In this document: positions 7,593 through 15,995 of the stretch, one piece after another
Position numbering within the stretch: the first letter of the stretch is position 1
Layout: the number at the start of each line of letters is the position of its first letter
DNA from: Azotosporobacter soli
GTDB lineage: Bacteria > Bacillota > Negativicutes > SG130
Direction: 5' to 3'
Length of the DNA: 64,000 bases
NCBI RefSeq assembly: GCF_030542965.1
Contig: NZ_JAUAOA010000021.1
Coordinates: 1 to 64,000, forward strand
The notes under the pieces: generated by a model
The model's database searches: none
Told to the model about the DNA's origin: nothing
The model's input: only the letters and a program-made list of their open reading frames with translations
Program-made: the position numbers and the translations under genes

Positions 7593-9914
7593 ATGGAAAG
7601 CAAGAAACGTACAATACCGCTATTGCCGCTACGCGGAATTTTGGTGTTTCCATATATGATTATCCATTTGGATGTGGGGCGCGAAAAATCGATTAGCGCG
7701 CTGGAAGAAGCGATGGTCGACGACAGAATGATCATGCTGGCGGCGCAAAAGGATGCGCAAAATGACAACCCGGAGCCGGATGATATTTTTACTGTCGGTA
7801 CGGTTGCTGAAATAAAACAACTGCTCAAACTGCCGGGCGGTACGATTCGCGTTTTGGTTGAGGGACTGCACCGCGCTGAAATTGTTGGTTATAGCGACAT
7901 GGAACCTTATTATCAGGTTGAAATCCGCGAATTTGAAGAACCGCAGGGCAAGACCGCGGAAGTCGAAGCGCTGACGCGTACGGCGGTGAACCAATTTGAG
8001 CAGTGGGTCAAGCTAAGCAAAAAAATTCCGCCGGAAACCTTGGTTTCTGTTGTCGTGGTCGAAGAACCGGGCCGCCTGACCGATTTGATCGCCAGTCATC
8101 TCTCGTTAAAAGTCGAAGACAAGCAGGCTTTGTTGGACGCCATCGACGTGCAGGAACGCTTGGAAAAGCTGTGTGAAATACTGGGCCGGGAAATGGAAAT
8201 TCTCGAACTGGAAAAAAAGATCAATGTTCGAGTACGCAAGCAGATGGAAAAAACGCAAAAAGAATACTATCTGCGCGAACAGCTGAAGGCGATTCAAAAA
8301 GAATTGGGCGACAAAGATGACCGTACGGCGGAAGTCGATGAATATCGCGAACGCATGAAGGAACAGGAGTTTCCCAAAGACGTACTGGAAAAAATTCAAA
8401 AAGAAATCGAACGCTTGGAAAAAATGCCGCCCATGGTTGCGGAAAGCGCCGTTATCCGTACCTATCTGGACTGGCTCTTGGCGTTGCCGTGGTCGAAGGA
8501 AAGCGAAGATCGTCTCGACATTGACGTGGCCGAAGGTACGCTCGAAGAAGATCATTATGGGCTGGAAAAAGTCAAGGAACGGATCTTGGAGTATCTTTCG
8601 ATCCGCAAACTGACGGCGCAAATGAAAGGACCGATACTTTGCCTGGTTGGACCGCCCGGTGTCGGCAAGACGTCGTTGGCGCGTTCGGTGGCGCGGGCGA
8701 TGGAACGTAAATTTGTCCGGGTCTCGCTTGGCGGCGTACGGGATGAAGCGGAGATCCGCGGGCATCGCCGTACTTACGTCGGCGCATTGCCGGGACGGAT
8801 TGTACAGGGCATGCGTACGGCGGGTTCGAAAAATCCGGTCTTTTTATTGGATGAGATCGATAAGATGAGCGCGGATTTCCGTGGCGATCCCTCCTCGGCA
8901 TTGCTGGAGGTCTTAGACCCGGAGCAAAACAATACCTTTAGTGACCATTATGTGGAATTGCCGTTCGACTTGTCGCGCGTGCTTTGGATCGTTACGGCCA
9001 ATGTCATGCATAACATTCCCCGGCCGCTCCTCGATCGCATGGAAATCATCAATATTCCCGGCTATACGGAAGAAGAAAAAGTGCAAATCGCCAAGCGTTA
9101 CCTGGTCGACAAACAAATCAAAGACCATGGTTTGACGAATAAACAGATCGTATTTTCCGAAGGAACGCTGCAAAAAGTGATTCGTGAGTATACGCGCGAG
9201 GCTGGCGTACGCGGTTTGGAACGCAATATTGCAGCGATCTGCCGCAAGGTGGCGCGGCAAATCGTACAGAACAAGAAGAAAAGCGTAAGAGTGACGGCGC
9301 AAAATTTGCATACGTTCCTGGGGACGCAAAAATACCGTAATCGCCAAGCGGAACTCGAAGACCAGGTCGGCGTCAGCACAGGACTGGCTTGGACGGAGGT
9401 CGGCGGAGATGTTTTGGCGACGGAAGTGACCGTGATGAAAGGCAAAGGAACGCTGCTCTTAACCGGACAGTTGGGCGAGGTCATGCGCGAGTCGGCTCAG
9501 GCCGGATTCAGTTATATTCGCTCGCGCGCTGCAGAACTGGGGATTGAAGCCGATTTTCAGGAGAAAACGGATATTCACATTCATTTGCCGGAAGGGGCGA
9601 TTCCGAAAGATGGTCCTTCGGCCGGCATCACGATGGCAACCGCGGTCGTTTCCGCGCTTACCGGCCGTGCCGTGCGCAGCGATTTGGCGATGACCGGAGA
9701 AATCACTTTGCGGGGGCGTGTATTGCCAGTTGGCGGCATTAAAGAAAAGATGCTGGCCGCGCATCGCATCGGCATCAAGACGATACTGATGCCGAAAGAA
9801 AATAAGCGGGATCTCGAGGAATTGCCGGCAAACGTGAAAAAAGCGATTGAATTTATCCTGGTGGAACACATGGATGAAGTGCTGGAAAGCGCGTTGGTGA
9901 AGCCGAATGAGTGA
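7593..9914 (+). CDS. lon: ATP-dependent protease Lon
   Basis: 773 residues from the ATG at 7593. AAGGAGG ends 7 nt upstream; an in-frame GTG at 7587 sits directly behind that site and is unlikely to be used. Domains in order: N-terminal substrate-binding domain (about 1-200), coiled coil, AAA+ module with Walker [10 protein letters not shown] and Walker B FLLDEIDK, and a C-terminal Ser-Lys protease domain with PKDGPSAG and the later catalytic Lys. It degrades damaged and regulatory proteins in the cytoplasm. Its end overlaps the next gene by 8 nt. Confidence 0.97.
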   Translation: MESKKRTIPLLPLRGILVFPYMIIHLDVGREKSISALEEAMVDDRMIMLAAQKDAQNDNPEPDDIFTVGTVAEIKQLLKLPGGTIRVLVEGLHRAEIVGYSDMEPYYQVEIREFEEPQGKTAEVEALTRTAVNQFEQWVKLSKKIPPETLVSVVVVEEPGRLTDLIASHLSLKVEDKQALLDAIDVQERLEKLCEILGREMEILELEKKINVRVRKQMEKTQKEYYLREQLKAIQKELGDKDDRTAEVDEYRERMKEQEFPKDVLEKIQKEIERLEKMPPMVAESAVIRTYLDWLLALPWSKESEDRLDIDVAEGTLEEDHYGLEKVKERILEYLSIRKLTAQMKGPILCLVGPPGVGKTSLARSVARAMERKFVRVSLGGVRDEAEIRGHRRTYVGALPGRIVQGMRTAGSKNPVFLLDEIDKMSADFRGDPSSALLEVLDPEQNNTFSDHYVELPFDLSRVLWIVTANVMHNIPRPLLDRMEIINIPGYTEEEKVQIAKRYLVDKQIKDHGLTNKQIVFSEGTLQKVIREYTREAGVRGLERNIAAICRKVARQIVQNKKKSVRVTAQNLHTFLGTQKYRNRQAELEDQVGVSTGLAWTEVGGDVLATEVTVMKGKGTLLLTGQLGEVMRESAQAGFSYIRSRAAELGIEADFQEKTDIHIHLPEGAIPKDGPSAGITMATAVVSALTGRAVRSDLAMTGEITLRGRVLPVGGIKEKMLAAHRIGIKTILMPKENKRDLEELPANVKKAIEFILVEHMDEVLESALVKPNE

Positions 9915-10530
9915 GACGGCGGCAAATATCATCAAGGCCAGCTATGAAGCATCGGCGGTTCGGATGGATCAGTATCCACAAGACGGTTTAACGGAAGTGG
10001 CTTTTATCGGCCGCTCCAACGTAGGGAAATCCTCGCTGATTAACTCGCTGTGCCGCCATCATGGTTTGGCGCGCATCAGCGGGCAGCCGGGCAAGACGCA
10101 AACGATCAATTTTTATCGTTTGACCGCCAAGCTGTCGGAAGAAGCGCGCCAGGAGTTCTTCCTGGTCGATTTGCCAGGCTATGGCTATGCGAAGACCGGC
10201 GTCGCCAATCGTCGCTCCTGGAGCAAGTTTATCGAGGAATACTTGAAGAAAGCGCCGCATTTGAAGTTGATCTGCCAGCTGATCGATATTCGCCATACGC
10301 CGCAGGCAGGCGATTTGGCGATGCTGGAATGGCTGCGTCAAAACAAACTGCCGGTACAGCTGATCCTGACGAAAACGGATAAATTGTCGAAGACTGCGAT
10401 TCAGAAGCAATTGGCGGTCTTGGCGCGAGGCTTTGGCGTCAAGAGCAGTGATTTTATCCCCTATTCTGCGGTTAAGGGAACGGGTCGAGCAGAGTTGCTT
10501 GACGTGATATGCCCGCTTTTGTTACAATGA
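9907..10530 (+). CDS. engB: Ribosome biogenesis GTPase EngB/YsxC
   Basis: A 207-residue TrmE-Era-EngA-EngB-type GTPase: G1 [10 protein letters not shown]3 DLPGYG, G4 TKTD, G5 near SAVKG. It acts in 50S assembly. It overlaps lon by 8 nt, which suggests translational coupling. The lon-engB pair is widely conserved in Firmicutes. Confidence 0.95.
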   Translation: MSETAANIIKASYEASAVRMDQYPQDGLTEVAFIGRSNVGKSSLINSLCRHHGLARISGQPGKTQTINFYRLTAKLSEEARQEFFLVDLPGYGYAKTGVANRRSWSKFIEEYLKKAPHLKLICQLIDIRHTPQAGDLAMLEWLRQNKLPVQLILTKTDKLSKTAIQKQLAVLARGFGVKSSDFIPYSAVKGTGRAELLDVICPLLLQ

Positions 10531-10543
10531 CATTGTGATTTTG

Positions 10544-10577
10544 AAAAGGAGGACAGCGAATCTGTTCTCCTTTTTCT
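10544..10577 (+). terminator. Terminator after engB
   Basis: AAAAGGAGGACAG (10544-10556) pairs with CTGTTCTCCTTTT (10562-10574), with one G-T pair and a short T tail. Confidence 0.7.
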
Positions 10578-10635
10578 AGTGGTTTTCGCGCTAAAGAGCG
10601 AAAGAATAAAGAATTTTGAACGTTGGAGAGATGGC

Positions 10636-11085
10636 ATGCTGACTGATTTTGATAAACGATTGTTAAATCGCATCCAAACGCATTTGCCGCTGGCGACTCG
10701 GCCTTTTGCCGTGTTGGCCGAAGAGTTGGGATCGGATGAAGCGACCGTGCTGGAGAGAATACAGGCGTTGAAAGACGGCGGCTTTATCCGTCGGATCGGG
10801 CCGTTCTTTGATTCGGCTAAGATGGGCTATGCGGGAACCTTGGTCGCGCTAAAAGTCTTGCCGGAAGCGATGGCTGACGTAGCGACGCATATCAACGGCT
10901 ATCCGGGCGTCACGCATAATTATGAGCGCGAAGGCGAATTTAATCTCTGGTTTACCTTGATGGCGCCGAATCAGGCGGCGCTGGAGAAAATACTGGCAAC
11001 GGTGGCGGCTTTGCCGGGCGTCTCACGTTTGATCAGTCTGCCGGCAACGGAAAAATTCAAAGTGAGCGTTCAATTTACGCTATGA
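10636..11085 (+). CDS. ahbA: Siroheme decarboxylase alpha subunit (AhbA, Lrp/AsnC fold)
   Basis: 149 residues from the ATG at 10636 (GGAGAG 7 nt upstream). An N-terminal helix-turn-helix of Lrp/AsnC type (about residues 1-55) with the family pattern GGFIRRIG is followed by an AsnC-like alpha/beta domain containing GVTHNYERE. In the AhbA/AhbB (NirD-like) family this fold does not regulate transcription. It decarboxylates siroheme to didecarboxysiroheme, the first committed step of the alternative heme pathway. The adjacent second paralogue supports this call over a plain Lrp regulator. Confidence is limited because AhbC and AhbD are not in the window. Confidence 0.82.
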   Translation: MLTDFDKRLLNRIQTHLPLATRPFAVLAEELGSDEATVLERIQALKDGGFIRRIGPFFDSAKMGYAGTLVALKVLPEAMADVATHINGYPGVTHNYEREGEFNLWFTLMAPNQAALEKILATVAALPGVSRLISLPATEKFKVSVQFTL

Positions 11086-11094
11086 GGTGGTAAG

Positions 11095-11580
11095 ATGCTG
11101 GATCAGTTGGATAAAAAAATCATTGCAGCGATGCAGGATGATTTTCCGCTTGTACCTGAACCCTATCAGCAAATTGCGGCTGGTTTGGGAATCAGTCAGG
11201 ACGAACTTTTGCGTCGTTTGGCTTCTTATGTGGAAAGCGGAAAAATAAGAAAGATGGGTGCGGTACTGCGACATCGCGAGGTCGGCTATGCGGCAAACGC
11301 ATTGTGCGCCTGGATTGTGCCGGAAGAAGAAATAGGCAGGATCGGCAAGCTTTTTGCGGCGGAAGCGGCCGTGACGCACTGCTACTCGAGAATTGCGCCG
11401 CCGGATTGGCCGTATAATTTTTACACGATGGTTCATGCTCATGACCGTGAAGAGTGCAACAAAATTGCCGCCCGCCTTTCAACATTGTCGGGTTTGCAGC
11501 AATACATCATGCTGTACAGTACGCGGGAATGGAAAAAAAATAGCATGCAGTATTTCAGGGAGGGTGAAGAAACCATATGA
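11095..11580 (+). CDS. ahbB: Siroheme decarboxylase beta subunit (AhbB)
   Basis: A 161-residue second Lrp/AsnC-fold subunit, starting 9 nt after ahbA. It shares the GKIRKMGAVLRHREVGY segment and the HCYSR...PYNFYTMVHA motif of the AhbB/NirGL group, and the typical C-terminal KKNSMQYF. It partners AhbA in siroheme decarboxylation for heme synthesis. Its last codons overlap the ptb start by 4 nt (ATGA). Confidence 0.84.
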   Translation: MLDQLDKKIIAAMQDDFPLVPEPYQQIAAGLGISQDELLRRLASYVESGKIRKMGAVLRHREVGYAANALCAWIVPEEEIGRIGKLFAAEAAVTHCYSRIAPPDWPYNFYTMVHAHDREECNKIAARLSTLSGLQQYIMLYSTREWKKNSMQYFREGEETI

Positions 11581-12467
11581 AAAGTTTTTCCGAAGTCCTG
11601 GAAGCAGTGAAAGGCCGCCCGGCTAAAAAAGTCGTTGTTGCGGCAGCGCATGACGAACCGGTTTTGGAGGCGGTGAAGGATGCCAGAGTGCAGGGAATTG
11701 CCGAATTCATCCTGATCGGCGATTGCGCGAAGATCAAGCAGCTTGCCGCACAGTTGGAGATGAGCCTCGAGGGCTGCGAACTTATTGAAGAAGCGAATGA
11801 CCGCAAGGCTGCCTATCTGGCGGTCAGCATGGTATCGAGCGGCAAGGGCGATGTTTTGATGAAAGGGCTTTTGAGCACGGCGGATCTGCTGAAAGCGGTC
11901 CTCGACAAAGAAGTCGGTCTGCGTACCGGTCGCGTGCTCAGCCATGCGTATGTCTTTGAACTGCCGGGCATGCAGCGCCTCTTGTTGGTGACCGATGCGG
12001 CGGTTAATATTGCGCCGCAATTGAAGGAAAAAGCGGATATCATTCAAAATAGCGTTGGTTTGGCGCATGCGCTTGGCATTAAGCCTGCCAAAGTGGCGGC
12101 ATTAGCTGCCGTCGAAGTGGTGAACCCGAACATGCCGGCGACGCTTGACGCCGCGGCTTTAGCAAAAATGGGAGATCGCGGCCAAATCAAAGGCGCGATC
12201 ATTGACGGCCCGTTGGCGTTTGACAACGCGGTCAATTTGGAAGCGGCCCGGCATAAAGGCATCGAAAGCCCGGTAGCCGGCGTTGCCGACATTATCATGG
12301 TGCCGGATATCGAAGCCGGCAATATGATGGCCAAGGCGCTGACGCATTATGGCGGCGGTCGAATCGCTGGTCTCGTGCTGGGTGCGGCAAAACCGATCGT
12401 CTTGACTTCGCGCGCCGATACGCATGACACGAAGCTGATGTCGATTGCGTTCAGCACGCTGATGTAG
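11577..12467 (+). CDS. ptb: Phosphate butyryltransferase-like phosphate acyltransferase
   Basis: 296 residues, the length of Ptb and shorter than most Pta proteins. Family motifs include LMKGLLST near residue 97 and GRVLSH, LVTDAAVNI and DGPLAFDNAV further on. The reaction is acyl-CoA plus phosphate to acyl phosphate; the chain length is not readable from sequence. No butyrate kinase gene is adjacent. Being translationally coupled to ahbB is unusual for this enzyme, and may reflect chance operon membership. Confidence 0.85.
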   Translation: MKSFSEVLEAVKGRPAKKVVVAAAHDEPVLEAVKDARVQGIAEFILIGDCAKIKQLAAQLEMSLEGCELIEEANDRKAAYLAVSMVSSGKGDVLMKGLLSTADLLKAVLDKEVGLRTGRVLSHAYVFELPGMQRLLLVTDAAVNIAPQLKEKADIIQNSVGLAHALGIKPAKVAALAAVEVVNPNMPATLDAAALAKMGDRGQIKGAIIDGPLAFDNAVNLEAARHKGIESPVAGVADIIMVPDIEAGNMMAKALTHYGGGRIAGLVLGAAKPIVLTSRADTHDTKLMSIAFSTLM

Positions 12468-12543
12468 GCGGCGTCTCGAACGTAAACTGAGACGTGACAG
12501 GCCTTGTTTTCGTTGTTCCCCAGCCAATTTTTAGCTCGTAGCA

Positions 12544-12595
12544 AAAGACAAATCTCTCGTTTGCCTAACGGTAAATGAGAGATTTGTCTTTTTAC
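12544..12595 (+). terminator. Terminator after ptb
   Basis: A 15-bp stem (12544-12558 with 12577-12591) topped by a further TTTGCC/GGTAAA stem, followed by T's. Confidence 0.85.
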
Positions 12596-12609
12596 TCTGA
12601 AAATTTGTA

Positions 12610-12639
12610 TTGCGCGGAAGAATCCAAATATGGTATTAT
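12610..12639 (+). promoter_or_regulatory. Possible promoter of the lactate permease gene
   Basis: TTGCGC (12610-12615), 18-nt spacer, TATTAT (12634-12639). The start codon is about 225 nt downstream, so the leader would be long. Confidence 0.35.
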
Positions 12640-12865
12640 ATTGCCAAGACGAGATTCTACAATAACCGACAAAGAGTGTCAAAAAAATGTAGAAGAAAAA
12701 GTCGAAAAAAGAAGAAAAAGAATGGGAATCGACAAATGAACAACGCGTTTGGCGACGCCTAAAGTGTTGAAAGGAGGACGAGAAACAGTAGGCGGAAGTG
12801 AATAGCTAAAATCATGCACACGAAATACGAAAGAGAAAAAAGAGTAGATGGAAGGGGTGCATTCA

Positions 12866-14500
12866 ATGACCTGGACTCAGATTTATGATCCCATGGGCAA
12901 CATGGCATTGTCGTCCTTTATGGCTGCGATTCCAATCATTGTAGTATTTTATTTGTTGGCGGTTCGGCGGACGCCCGGACAAATCGCAGGTGTAATCGCG
13001 TTAACTTCAGCAATTTTGGTTTCGATTTTTGTTTACAAAATGCCTGTGAATCTCGCTTTGACGGCGTCGGGCATGGGCGCCTTGTACGGAATATTCCCGA
13101 TCTTCTGGATCGTAGTTACTGCAATCTTCATCTATAATATGACGGTGGAGACGGGACAATTTGACGTCATCAAGGATTCTATCGCGACGATAACAGACGA
13201 TCGTCGATTACAAGCATTGTTGATTGCTTTCGCATTTGGCGCGTTTTTAGAAGGCGCTGCAGGATTTGGCGCCCCGGTTGCCATTTCCGCCGGTATGCTG
13301 GTGGGCCTCGGCTTCAATCCGCTTTATGCAGCAGGTTTGTGCCTGATCGCCAATACTGCGCCGGTAGCGTTTGGCGGCATCGGTATTCCTATCATCGTAG
13401 CAGGACAGGTTACCGGTCTTGATACGATGAAGATCAGCGCCATGGTCGGCCGTCAATTGCCGTTCCTGTCGGTGATCATTCCGATCTGGCTGATCGTACT
13501 GATGTCCGGTTGGAAATCCACGATCGAAGTACTGCCGGCTTGCCTGGTAGCTGGGGTTTCGTTCGCTACCCTGCAGTGGTTTTCCTCTAACTTCTTAGGC
13601 CCAGAACTTCCCGACATTCTCTCCTCCTTGGCGGCGATCATTTCGCTGGCGATTTTCCTGAAAGTCTGGAAACCGAAAAACATTTGGCGTTTCCCTGGTG
13701 AGACAAGTGCGGCGGAAGTCAAGAAAGCGGTTAAAAGTGAATTGACTTTCGGTTCGGTTCTTAAAGCCTGGTCCCCGTTCATCATACTGACGGTTATGGT
13801 TATCCTCTGGGGTCTCAAACCGGTTCAAGCGGTTTTGGACAGCGTGACCTACAAATGGCTTGTACCTGGCCTTGATAAAATGGTCATCCAAGTGGCGCCG
13901 ATCGTTAAGGTGCCGACCGGCATGGCAGCTCTTTACAAAGTGAACTGGCTGAGCGCCGCAGGCACTTCGCTGTTCATCGGCAGCATTTTCTCGGCCATGA
14001 TCCTGGGTGTTGGTCCCAGCCGTTTCATCGCCATCTTCAGCAAAACCTTTTCCCAGTTGAAAAAACCGTTGATCACGATCCCGAGCGTATTGGGTCTGGC
14101 GTATATCATGAACTTCTCCGGCATGAGCTCCACGTTGGGCTTGTTCCTCGCTCACACCGGAAACTTCTTCCCGTTCTTCTCGCCATTCCTTGGCTGGCTG
14201 GGCGTGTTCCTGACCGGCTCCGATACCTCAGCCAACGCACTGTTCGGCAATCTGCAGTCGGTTACGGCGCAGCAGGTCGGTATGGATCCAATCCTGTCAG
14301 TGGCTGCCAACTCTTCCGGCGGCGTAACCGGCAAGATGATTTCACCGCAAAGTATTGCCGTCGCTACGGCTGCTACCGGCTTGGTCGGTAAGGAAGGCGA
14401 TCTCTTCAACTTTACGGTAATCCATTCCTTAATTTTGGTGGTTATCGTCGGGGTCATGACCTATGTTCAATCCTACTATTTGACCTGGATGATACCCTAA
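12866..14500 (+). CDS. lctP: L-lactate permease (LctP family)
   Basis: A 544-residue polytopic membrane protein (about 12-14 helices). Typical motifs are FLEGAAGFGAPVAI, NTAPVAFGGIGIP and SGMSSTLG, with NSSGGVTGKMISPQSIAVA near the end. The family carries lactate or glycolate with protons. Start at ATG 12866, with GGAAGGGG 6-8 nt upstream; an in-frame ATG at 12848 lies before that site. It stands alone between terminators. The larCEB genes about 22 kb downstream also touch lactate metabolism. Confidence 0.94.
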   Translation: MTWTQIYDPMGNMALSSFMAAIPIIVVFYLLAVRRTPGQIAGVIALTSAILVSIFVYKMPVNLALTASGMGALYGIFPIFWIVVTAIFIYNMTVETGQFDVIKDSIATITDDRRLQALLIAFAFGAFLEGAAGFGAPVAISAGMLVGLGFNPLYAAGLCLIANTAPVAFGGIGIPIIVAGQVTGLDTMKISAMVGRQLPFLSVIIPIWLIVLMSGWKSTIEVLPACLVAGVSFATLQWFSSNFLGPELPDILSSLAAIISLAIFLKVWKPKNIWRFPGETSAAEVKKAVKSELTFGSVLKAWSPFIILTVMVILWGLKPVQAVLDSVTYKWLVPGLDKMVIQVAPIVKVPTGMAALYKVNWLSAAGTSLFIGSIFSAMILGVGPSRFIAIFSKTFSQLKKPLITIPSVLGLAYIMNFSGMSSTLGLFLAHTGNFFPFFSPFLGWLGVFLTGSDTSANALFGNLQSVTAQQVGMDPILSVAANSSGGVTGKMISPQSIAVATAATGLVGKEGDLFNFTVIHSLILVVIVGVMTYVQSYYLTWMIP

Positions 14501-14512
14501 GACGATGCATTG

Positions 14513-14540
14513 ACGGGCGGCTGCGGCCGCCCGTTTTTTC
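14513..14540 (+). terminator. Terminator after lctP
   Basis: ACGGGCGG (14513-14520) pairs with CCGCCCGT (14527-14534), then six T. Confidence 0.9.
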
Positions 14541-14624
14541 TTTCGATTCTGTAAAAAGGCATGGACGAAAGTCTGATCGATAGTGTATGATAGACAGAGA
14601 CTTTACATGTGGGTGATTACGATA

Positions 14625-15593
14625 GTGAAAAATTCCATGTTTGATTTGATAAGCAACGACTTAGAGCATTTGGAAGATGAGCTGATTACGGTAACTAAAT
14701 CACAGGAAGAGTTAATTCGTGAAATCAGCAGCCATTTGGTACAGGCGGGAGGCAAGCGCTTGCGTCCGGCTTTATATTTTTTGTCTGCGCGCAGCGGCGG
14801 TTGCCATGAAATGGCGGAAATGATGCCGATGGCGGCAGCCTTGGAATTGATCCACATGGCAACGTTGGTGCATGACGATGTTGTCGATCATGCGGAGACT
14901 CGGCGCGGCATTGCAACGGCAAATGCATTGTGGGGCGGACATTCTTCTGTTTTGACCGGCGACTATCTCTTTGCCCGTGCTTTTTCTCTTATCGCCAATA
15001 CGGTCGATAGCGCCCGCTTGGGCGTGCTGGCCGAATTGATCTGTGCGATGAGCGAGGGCGAGATCAACCAAAGCGCCAGTGCCTATGACGCGAACCAGAC
15101 CGAAGAAGAATATTTGGTGCGGATTGCGCAAAAGACGGCTGACTTCATCGCCGCCAGTTGCAAGCTGGGTGCAATGTCGGCGAGAATGAGCCCCACGGCT
15201 GTAGATGATTTTCGCGAGTACGGCTACTGCCTCGGTATGGCGTTTCAAATCACAGACGATATTCTGGATATGACCGCTACCAGCGAGCAACTGGGAAAAC
15301 CGGCAGGGCATGACCTGCGTCAGGGCATGATTACGATGCCGGTGATTTATGCGCTGCAGCAAAGTTTGGCGAAGGATGAACTGGTGCAGATTGTGACTGA
15401 CCGCGCGATGAGCGATGCGAAAGCGGAGCGTGGCCTGACGATTATCCGCGAATCGGGCGCGCTGGAATACAGTTATAAGAAAGTGGACGAGTATCTGGAG
15501 AAGGCGCGTCACATCTTGGCGGCGCATGTGCCGCAAGAGTTTCAAGAGGCTTTTCAGGAAATTGCCGACTTTGTCGCAAAACGCGAGTATTAG
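14625..15593 (+). CDS. Polyprenyl diphosphate synthase (trans, medium/long chain)
   Basis: 322 residues from the GTG at 14625 (GGGTGA 8 nt upstream); starting at ATG 14637 instead would cost only four residues. Both aspartate-rich motifs are present: DDVVDHAETRRG near residue 84 and the second, QITDDILD, near residue 210, plus GGKRLRP. It condenses isopentenyl diphosphate onto an allylic diphosphate to make the quinone side chain. Its position before the quinol-linked fumarate reductase and UbiA/UbiD genes suggests the menaquinone tail. HepT-type enzymes usually need a small HepS partner, which is not seen here. Confidence 0.88.
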   Translation: MKNSMFDLISNDLEHLEDELITVTKSQEELIREISSHLVQAGGKRLRPALYFLSARSGGCHEMAEMMPMAAALELIHMATLVHDDVVDHAETRRGIATANALWGGHSSVLTGDYLFARAFSLIANTVDSARLGVLAELICAMSEGEINQSASAYDANQTEEEYLVRIAQKTADFIAASCKLGAMSARMSPTAVDDFREYGYCLGMAFQITDDILDMTATSEQLGKPAGHDLRQGMITMPVIYALQQSLAKDELVQIVTDRAMSDAKAERGLTIIRESGALEYSYKKVDEYLEKARHILAAHVPQEFQEAFQEIADFVAKREY

Positions 15594-15603
15594 GAAATGA
15601 AAA

Positions 15604-15643
15604 AACTGTCCCGGTTTCGGCAACGAACCGGACAGTCTTTTTT
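15604..15643 (+). terminator. Terminator after polyprenyl synthase
   Basis: The stem ACTGTCC...GGTT (15605-15616) pairs with AACCGGACAGT (15626-15636), followed by a T-run. Confidence 0.85.
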
Positions 15644-15768
15644 ATGCCCATAGAGAATGAGTTAATTGCAATCAATGCTGAAAAAACTTTAAAAAATAAT
15701 GGCGTGTTTTTGTACGGAGTAAAATAAATAGTTGAAGAAAACGTGATTCTCAGGAAGGAGGGATGGAT

Positions 15769-15927
15769 ATGTTCAGCTTCAGTATGGCAGAGTTAGCGAT
15801 GATACTGGTTATCGCACTGGTCGTTTTCGGCCCGGGAAAACTGCCGGAGGTCGGCAAGGCGCTAGGAAAGGGAATACGAGAAATGCGCCAGGCCGTAAGC
15901 AGCGAAAGCGAAAAAAAGCAAGGTTGA
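15769..15927 (+). CDS. tatA: Twin-arginine translocase subunit TatA (short, copy 1)
   Basis: 52 residues from the ATG at 15769 (AAGGAGGG 7 nt upstream). It begins MFSFSMAEL, has one membrane helix ending in the hallmark FGPGKLPEVGKALGK, then a very short amphipathic helix and charged tail. TatA oligomers form the export path for folded proteins. It lies 68 nt before a gene with a Tat signal peptide. Its first 36 residues are nearly the same as the second TatA at 19775, but the tail is shorter. Confidence 0.93.
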   Translation: MFSFSMAELAMILVIALVVFGPGKLPEVGKALGKGIREMRQAVSSESEKKQG

Positions 15928-15995
15928 TGAGAGCATGAGCTGCTTTAAAAACAGAAAAAGCAGTTCAAAATATATGAAAAGCAGGTGCGAATAGC

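Larger units (their letters stand above)
12468..12865. other. Gap: terminator, promoter and A-rich leader of the lactate permease
   Basis: After the ptb stop there is a large hairpin terminator (12544-12595), a candidate promoter (12610-12639) and a leader of about 220 nt. The leader is very A-rich with paired ends GTCGA/TCGAC (about 12700-12735) and CTACA/TGTAG (about 12657-12692). A good GGAGG at about 12774 has no start codon after it. No gene is credible here. Confidence 0.45.

Noticed and set aside
10636-11580. Two Lrp/AsnC transcription regulators
   Set aside because: The pair, their sizes and the C-terminal motifs fit siroheme decarboxylase subunits AhbA and AhbB.
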